From positions 9,610,001 through 9,674,000 of the forward strand of contig NW_020825298.1 in the NCBI RefSeq assembly GCF_003286085.1: a stretch of DNA of 64,000 bases, in the 5' to 3' direction. The DNA comes from Drosophila persimilis. Taxonomy: Eukaryota; Arthropoda; Insecta; Diptera; Drosophilidae. A program made the translations under genes and the position numbers. Below, one piece after another: positions 58,831 through 64,000 of this stretch; the first letter of the stretch is position 1; each line of letters opens with the position of its first letter. Below the pieces are notes generated by a model. That model was not told the DNA's origin. It saw nothing but the letters and a program-made list of their open reading frames with translations, and did no database searches.

Positions 58831-60840
58831 ATGAATGCCCTCCCACGAGACCCCTCCCCCCTTACTCACCCACAAAACATTTCCCACCTATTTTTTAATG
58901 CCCCACCTCCGCCTGGGCCGCTAAAAATCAAATAAAAAACCTACCAGAGTCGAAAATGAAAGTTCTTCAAGAGGGTCCTTCCACATTTGATGTACTATGT
59001 GTGTGTGTGTGTGTGTGTGTCAGGGACAACAACATTTTTGACCCTAAGAGCAGAAAAGGCAAAAGAAAACAAGACACATGGCAAATGTAATTTAAAATTT
59101 AGAAATGAAAAGAAATAAAAGAAATGGCAGGAACTTGTGCCAGGTCCTAAAAAGGACACACGCCTGATTGGCACGCACATGACACGACCAGAAATATATA
59201 TATATATATATATACTCGTCCTATATACAATACAAAGTCAAATATTTGACGTTGGGGCATTTCTGTTTCAACTTTCTATTGGGTTTCTGTTTTTTGTTCA
59301 TTTCAAAATAAAAAAGAAAGAAAGGAGGAGACGGACTGTTTCCAGCAACAATGTAATGAAATTGACTTGCACACACACCTATTATATATCTCTGTGTATG
59401 TGTGTGTGTGCTTGAGAGCTGTCTTATCCTTGAGCTCGAAACCCGTCCCCATGCCCGTCCCCATGCCCGTCCCCATGCCCGCCCCCAGGATTCGCCACTC
59501 GTGTGTCCATTCATGTCTGTGCTAATTTCTACGCATTTTCCTCTCTCTGACTTTCTGTTCAAGGGGGGGGCCAGGGGGCCAGGGGGGCCGCGTGGGTGCA
59601 AAAATAAAAATCCAAGTTGATTACTCAGGCATTCAAAAGGCATTTTGATTAGTCGAAAAGTGGCATGTCTGACAAGTGGGGCTGTCGGCCATTTTACTTT
59701 TAATTTGAACTTTGGATTGGGCAGGGTTTGGGGGGGTGCCGGTAAAAAGCTTTTTATCCGTCAGGATTTCGCTTCAATGCTGTAAAAAGTCGAACATTCC
59801 GCACGAAAAAACCCAAGAAATACTTTCAGCACAACTGTACTTTTTTTGCAAGGGAATTGCTTTGATCTCTGACCTTTGGAGGCAACTGTACTTGTAGTTA
59901 AATCTTACCATTAACATTTTCGTACAAATTTCTAATATTTAGACCTCCTCTTTGTACCCTTTCCACTGGCCATGTTTTGTGGCAACTGTACTTCTCTGGA
60001 CAACGTTTTAGCAATATTTACTTGGCCCATTTTGGCAGTTTCGAACCTTAAATAAACCTAAAACGAAACTCTCTCCAACTTTCGGTTCATCAGCATTGAT
60101 ATTGAAGTTTATTTTGTCCCTGGCTTGGTCTTTTATATGCACGATGGCATATATTGGCACAAGACAAATAATCACTGCCCCCCGCCCCAATCCTCTGTCT
60201 CCGTGTAAATAAAATGTTGCAAAATTTTGCCTCTTTTTTGTAGAGTTGGACTTTGAGGTTGCTTTTTCCTTGTGTTCTACGGTTCGTTGCACGATGCTGC
60301 CACTGATTGGACACATGTCGGGCACTGAAAAGTCTCCAGGCAGGGGAGTCCGGACAGCCGGACGGACAGCTTTGAATGTGCCACGTGTGTGTGTGGTGTT
60401 TGGTGTTTCTTTTAGTTCTGGCAGGGGGCGCCGTTGATGCCATATAATGAGACATTTATTTAAAAAGAACATTTTTGAAGGGCCACGGCCATACGTAACC
60501 TGACAGGCCGGCTCCTGGGCTGACAATCCCCGACACTCCCCACCGAAGGCCAGAAACGTGTCCTGCTTTGCCGAGCAATTTTCGATGGAATAGAGACATT
60601 AAATTAGTTAATTTTGCAGTGTTTGTCATTTTAAATATATCGGGTGGGCAAAAAAAAACACATATTCCAGAGAGAAAACTCATTAAATGCCTCTCTAAGG
60701 TGTTTAGTTTAGTAGCAGTTAATTTAAGTAGCACCCAATGATTACAAGAAACTAATATTGTAGGTATACTAGGGGTATTCTTTGAGTACGGCGGATATCA
60801 GCTGTGGCCTGGCCTTAAATCTTTCCGTCTTGATGGATCT
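58831..60840. other. Balanced non-coding block with microsatellites
   Basis: It has a GT run (58999-59020), a TA run (59195-59214), a 12-base CCCGTCCCCATG array (59442-59486) and G-rich DNA (59563-59590). A minus-strand frame of 172 codons (60008-60526) shows no domain and is treated as chance. Confidence 0.5.
59442..59486. repeat. 12-bp minisatellite, about 3.7 copies
   Basis: The unit CCCGTCCCCATG is repeated almost without change. Confidence 0.85.
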
Positions 60841-60975
60841 GGCTGTGGGAATCACTTTTTTTATTCAAAATATATTTGGTATATCATAAACATCTATTAC
60901 ATATATCTCCATTATAACAACAATCTTTAAATTAAATTATCCCTAAAATAGTTTACAAAAAATAATATAAAACTA
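60841..60975. other. AT-rich DNA
   Basis: The AT-rich leader of the repeat array that follows. Nothing else is seen. Confidence 0.4.
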
Positions 60976-61312
60976 ATTCGTTAGCTATTCTAGTTCTTAC
61001 CGTAACAAAAACCATTCGTATTCTTTCAAGATCCACTCCTTGTACATATATTTTATATACATACATAGATCCACATTTTTTTTTTCAAATTATTATTATT
61101 ATTATCTTTGATTAATTCGGGAGGTATTCCGGTTCTTAGCTATACAAAAACCATGCGTATTCTTTCAAGATCTGAAAGATCTTTGTATATTATATTCACA
61201 TCATAATAGATCCACGTCTTTTTTTCCTTTAATTATTATCTTTAATATTATTATTATTATCCTTAACTATTTCGGGAGCTATTCCGGTTGTTAACTATAC
61301 AAAAATCCTTTG
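60976..61312 (+). repeat. Diverged tandem array, unit about 140-155 bp, about 2.3 copies
   Basis: Units begin at 60976, 61115 and 61269 with ATTCG(T/G)(T/G)AG, followed by TATTC(T/C)(A/G)GTT. The first two share ACCAT(T/G)CGTATTCTTTCA, an AGATCCAC box and a T-run with ATTATTATTATC. The third is cut short after about 40 bases. Confidence 0.7.
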
Positions 61313-62640
61313 TGATAAAATCTATTAATTTTTAATATGTCTTAAATTCAAAATTTTTTGGTAATACTCAAAAAAAATAATTTAATAAATTCTTTAAAAT
61401 TATTTACAATAATTTCTGGACAATTACTTAGCAAAAAATATAAATAAATACAACAATAATTCCTCCAAACTCAGTTTTGGGGCTAAAAAAGCTGAAGCTA
61501 ATTTTCTATAAATCCCAAATTTCTAGTTTTTGTATATTTTTCCCCCTCAAATCCCTCCTACCCCCCCTTGAACCCTTTCAGTCTGTAATCTTTCATGCAA
61601 TTTTGGCGCCCCCCTGCCCGTCTGTGGCTGAGCGAAACATTCATAATTTTCGAAGAAATTAGCACGAAATCAATCAAGTATAATATTCGTTTTCGTTTTC
61701 GATTTGTGGATTTGTGCCGCATCATCCAGTGGCGTCCAGGACCGTCCAGGGGCCAGGGAGAGTGTTAATGAAAAAGTTGTGGCCGCATCGGAACAAAAGA
61801 GTTTGAAAATTCGAATATCGTTTTTCGTGTCATCGTGGCAAAGTTTTGTCGGTAATTTGAGCATTAACCCCTTATCGGCCCCGCAGTCAAACGGGGGGGC
61901 ATTCATTAACTGCCCCAAAAATGTAATTAATCTCTGTGTTGCTCTCTCCCCCTCTCCCTCTCTCGACAAGCCACCCCCTGTGGCAGTTGCATGTTGTAAA
62001 TTAGATTTTCGTTTGTCATGACAACCCCTCCAAGGAAAAGGAGGGTTGCTGCAACCTCGAAACCGAACCCAAAACCCGAACCCAAGCCCGAGCCCGACTT
62101 CGTTTGAATGCAAAACTGTTTTTGGTCATTAACCTGTCTGAAGCACTTTGCACGAGACTTCCTGCCCGTCTGCTGCCCCCTGCGTACAGCGAAATGCTTT
62201 CAGCATTCAAAGTTTTGCAACCCTAAACTGCCTAGGGTTTCCACACTGTCATCATCGTCCATGCAACGGCGGCCATCTTTGGCGCAAACTTCTTAATGAA
62301 CTTTAAGCAGAATGGAGGAAGTTTTGGAACGGGATCAGAGCCGAAACACACAAAAGGGTTAAGCAAGTGTTAAAGGGTGGATGGATGGGTGGGGGTGTGG
62401 GGGGGTAGAGAGTCATCAATCATATTTCCTGCATAGCTGAATCATTTACGCTGCTCAGTTTGGTTTACTTAATGGGTTTGTCGCACTGAGGGGGGATTAG
62501 GTTCGATAAGGCCCGGCGGACTATCCCCAGATGAAAGTCTGTTGGAAATTTGGATATGTTTGGGACATAATTTGGAGTTGGCGAAAGGGTTATGATTGAA
62601 AAGGGTTTAGAAGAAGGGAGTGTCCTGTATTGGGAACGTA
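61313..62640. other. Non-coding DNA, AT-rich then balanced
   Basis: AT-rich to about 61470, then balanced, with a hexamer-like array of CCCGAA/CCCAAG (62057-62097) and G-rich DNA (62390-62406). No gene is seen. Confidence 0.5.
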
Positions 62641-63240
62641 AAATTTGTAGCCAGAAATATCGAATTAAATATCTGTTATTTTCTTAGCATTTAAAATAAT
62701 TTAAAAAAAAGAAAATTAATTTTTTTAAATTAATTAACATTGAGCGAATTCTCTCTATCCTAAAAAATATGCATCCATATTTCAATTGAATATTCCGTTT
62801 TTTAAACAAAAATAATTAAAATTAATTAGATTTAATTAGATTTGATTTCAATATAAATTTATTAAAATAAGTCCTACAATTTAATCGAAACATAAAACCC
62901 TTAAAAAAAATATATGTATATATTATAAAATTTGTAAGAAATATATTTAATTAAAATGTGAAAAATTCGATTTAAATATGAAATATATTTAATTAAAATC
63001 TCTCTAATGTATAAAAAAGTTTTGGATCGTCCGCAGATATTTTACTCTTAAGGAGGCGAGTGATTCGGGGGTTGGCAAACGAGGCAAACGGCCGCTAGTC
63101 TGAAATATATTTATTTTAATCTTGAAATTTAATCGACTTCTTTTTACTATCCCCGATCTCAGGATACCAATTTGTAAGTCTTTGATTCTTCGATAGCTCT
63201 TCGATTTTTGGGTAATTTTTTTCTGTGTGAAAATACGACT
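62641..63240. other. AT-rich spacer
   Basis: A/T-rich DNA with repeated ATATTTAATTAAAAT at 62942 and 62985. A possible decayed right end of a pogo-like element (ACGACTGTA) lies at 63235-63243, but no left end was found. Confidence 0.45.
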
Positions 63241-64000
63241 GTATTAGAATGTTTCACATGGTTTTCCTCTTTAAATTCCAACACCACGGGACAAACAGAT
63301 GATCCCTTGAACTCCCCCGTTCTGTGGGCATTATGTAACAATAATATATAACAATATAAAACAATCCAATAGGCATTATGAGAGCCTTAATGCATTGCAA
63401 ATCTCATAAATATCAATATGAGCGAGAGACAGGCAAAAAGAGTTCCCATTTCTTCTGTTATTTTCTTTGAGATATAAATTTCATTTTAATGGTCACAATT
63501 CACAGGATAACATGAATGTCCTATTTAAAGGATTAGCCGATTGAGTTATGAGCGCACAAAGCCGATTCGGACATTGTCACATAAAATATGTCTATGAGAA
63601 TTTGCTTTTTAAGTTAATTTTATTTTATGTCGTCCCCCGAAAAGCATTCCCGAAACGCGTTTCGTTTTTTTAATGGTGATTTATAGGGTGGGGGGGGTGG
63701 AGGAAGTGAAGGAGTAGGCTGGAGCTTTTTTATGGCCACATCAAAACTGACAAATGGCCGGAGAGAGCGGACGGACGGGGACGGGGACGCCTGCCATTAG
63801 AGAAGTTCGAATCGAAATCGGATCTAACGTGTTACATATTAATTGGCCATAATTTATCGCTGGCCTCGGGACAACTTTCCCCTGATTTGTGGCCATTTTC
63901 GATTTCGATTCGAATCGGTTTTCATTTCGCCAGAACTAAATTAGCCGCAAAGCAGCAGAAATAATTTCAAAGCTCATTAAATTTCTCTCTTTTTTGCTCT
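63241..64000. other. Balanced non-coding DNA to the window edge
   Basis: It holds the 15-base inverted repeat at 63806-63820 and 63900-63914. No gene is seen. Confidence 0.5.

Noticed and set aside
60008-60526. 172-codon minus-strand open frame
   Set aside because: No domain or compositional sign of coding, with competing frames of similar length on both strands.
63235-63243. Right end of a further pogo-like element
   Set aside because: Only nine matching bases and no left end within 300 bases.

Overview
The window looks like non-coding DNA of a fly genome, most probably Drosophila. I infer this from the mix of alternating CAG/CAA runs, histidine runs, very many short microsatellites (GA, CA, TAGA, TCTG), poly-C and poly-G runs, and long AT-rich spacers. 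I could not name the species. I see no rRNA or tRNA gene, no CRISPR array, no bacterial operon structure, and no retroelement coding region.

Only one coding segment is well supported. It is a minus-strand exon at 15122-16097 that encodes the first 325 residues and one extra base of a low-complexity, probably nuclear protein. In order it has Q, S/N, H, Q, Q/L, Q and A tracts, a sumoylation-type IKSE site, a TP/SP-rich basic stretch and a strongly acidic segment. It starts at the first ATG after in-frame stops and ends at a GCG|GTAAGT splice donor in phase 1. The DNA-binding or catalytic part must lie in exons beyond position 1, outside the window. The composition fits an N-terminal exon of a developmental transcription factor, but I did not recognise which one.

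On this reading, 1-15121 is the intron after this exon and 16117 onward is a long upstream (5' UTR) intron of the same minus-strand gene. Two candidate recursive splice sites on the same strand (35154 and 52686) would split that intron into pieces of about 17-19 kb. A GA/CA-rich, CpG-containing zone near 24 kb has initiator-like TCAGT repeats on the minus strand, followed by a GTGAGT donor. It could be an internal promoter with a short non-coding first exon.

The rest alternates between base-balanced, complex, microsatellite-studded blocks (candidate regulatory DNA) and AT-rich blocks of 0.3-1.3 kb. Several AT-rich blocks carry internal structure. Three have inverted ends of the form ACAC(Y)CAGAGAAA or CACTGRRAGAAA. 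Four places carry small pogo-type inverted-repeat elements (CAGTCGAACTTCC termini, TA at most ends). Several others carry decayed tandem duplications with 37, ~110, ~140, ~240 or ~250 bp spacing.

I found no convincing new biological system. The most testable observations are the recursive splice sites, the AT-rich blocks with inverted ends, and the small pogo-like family.
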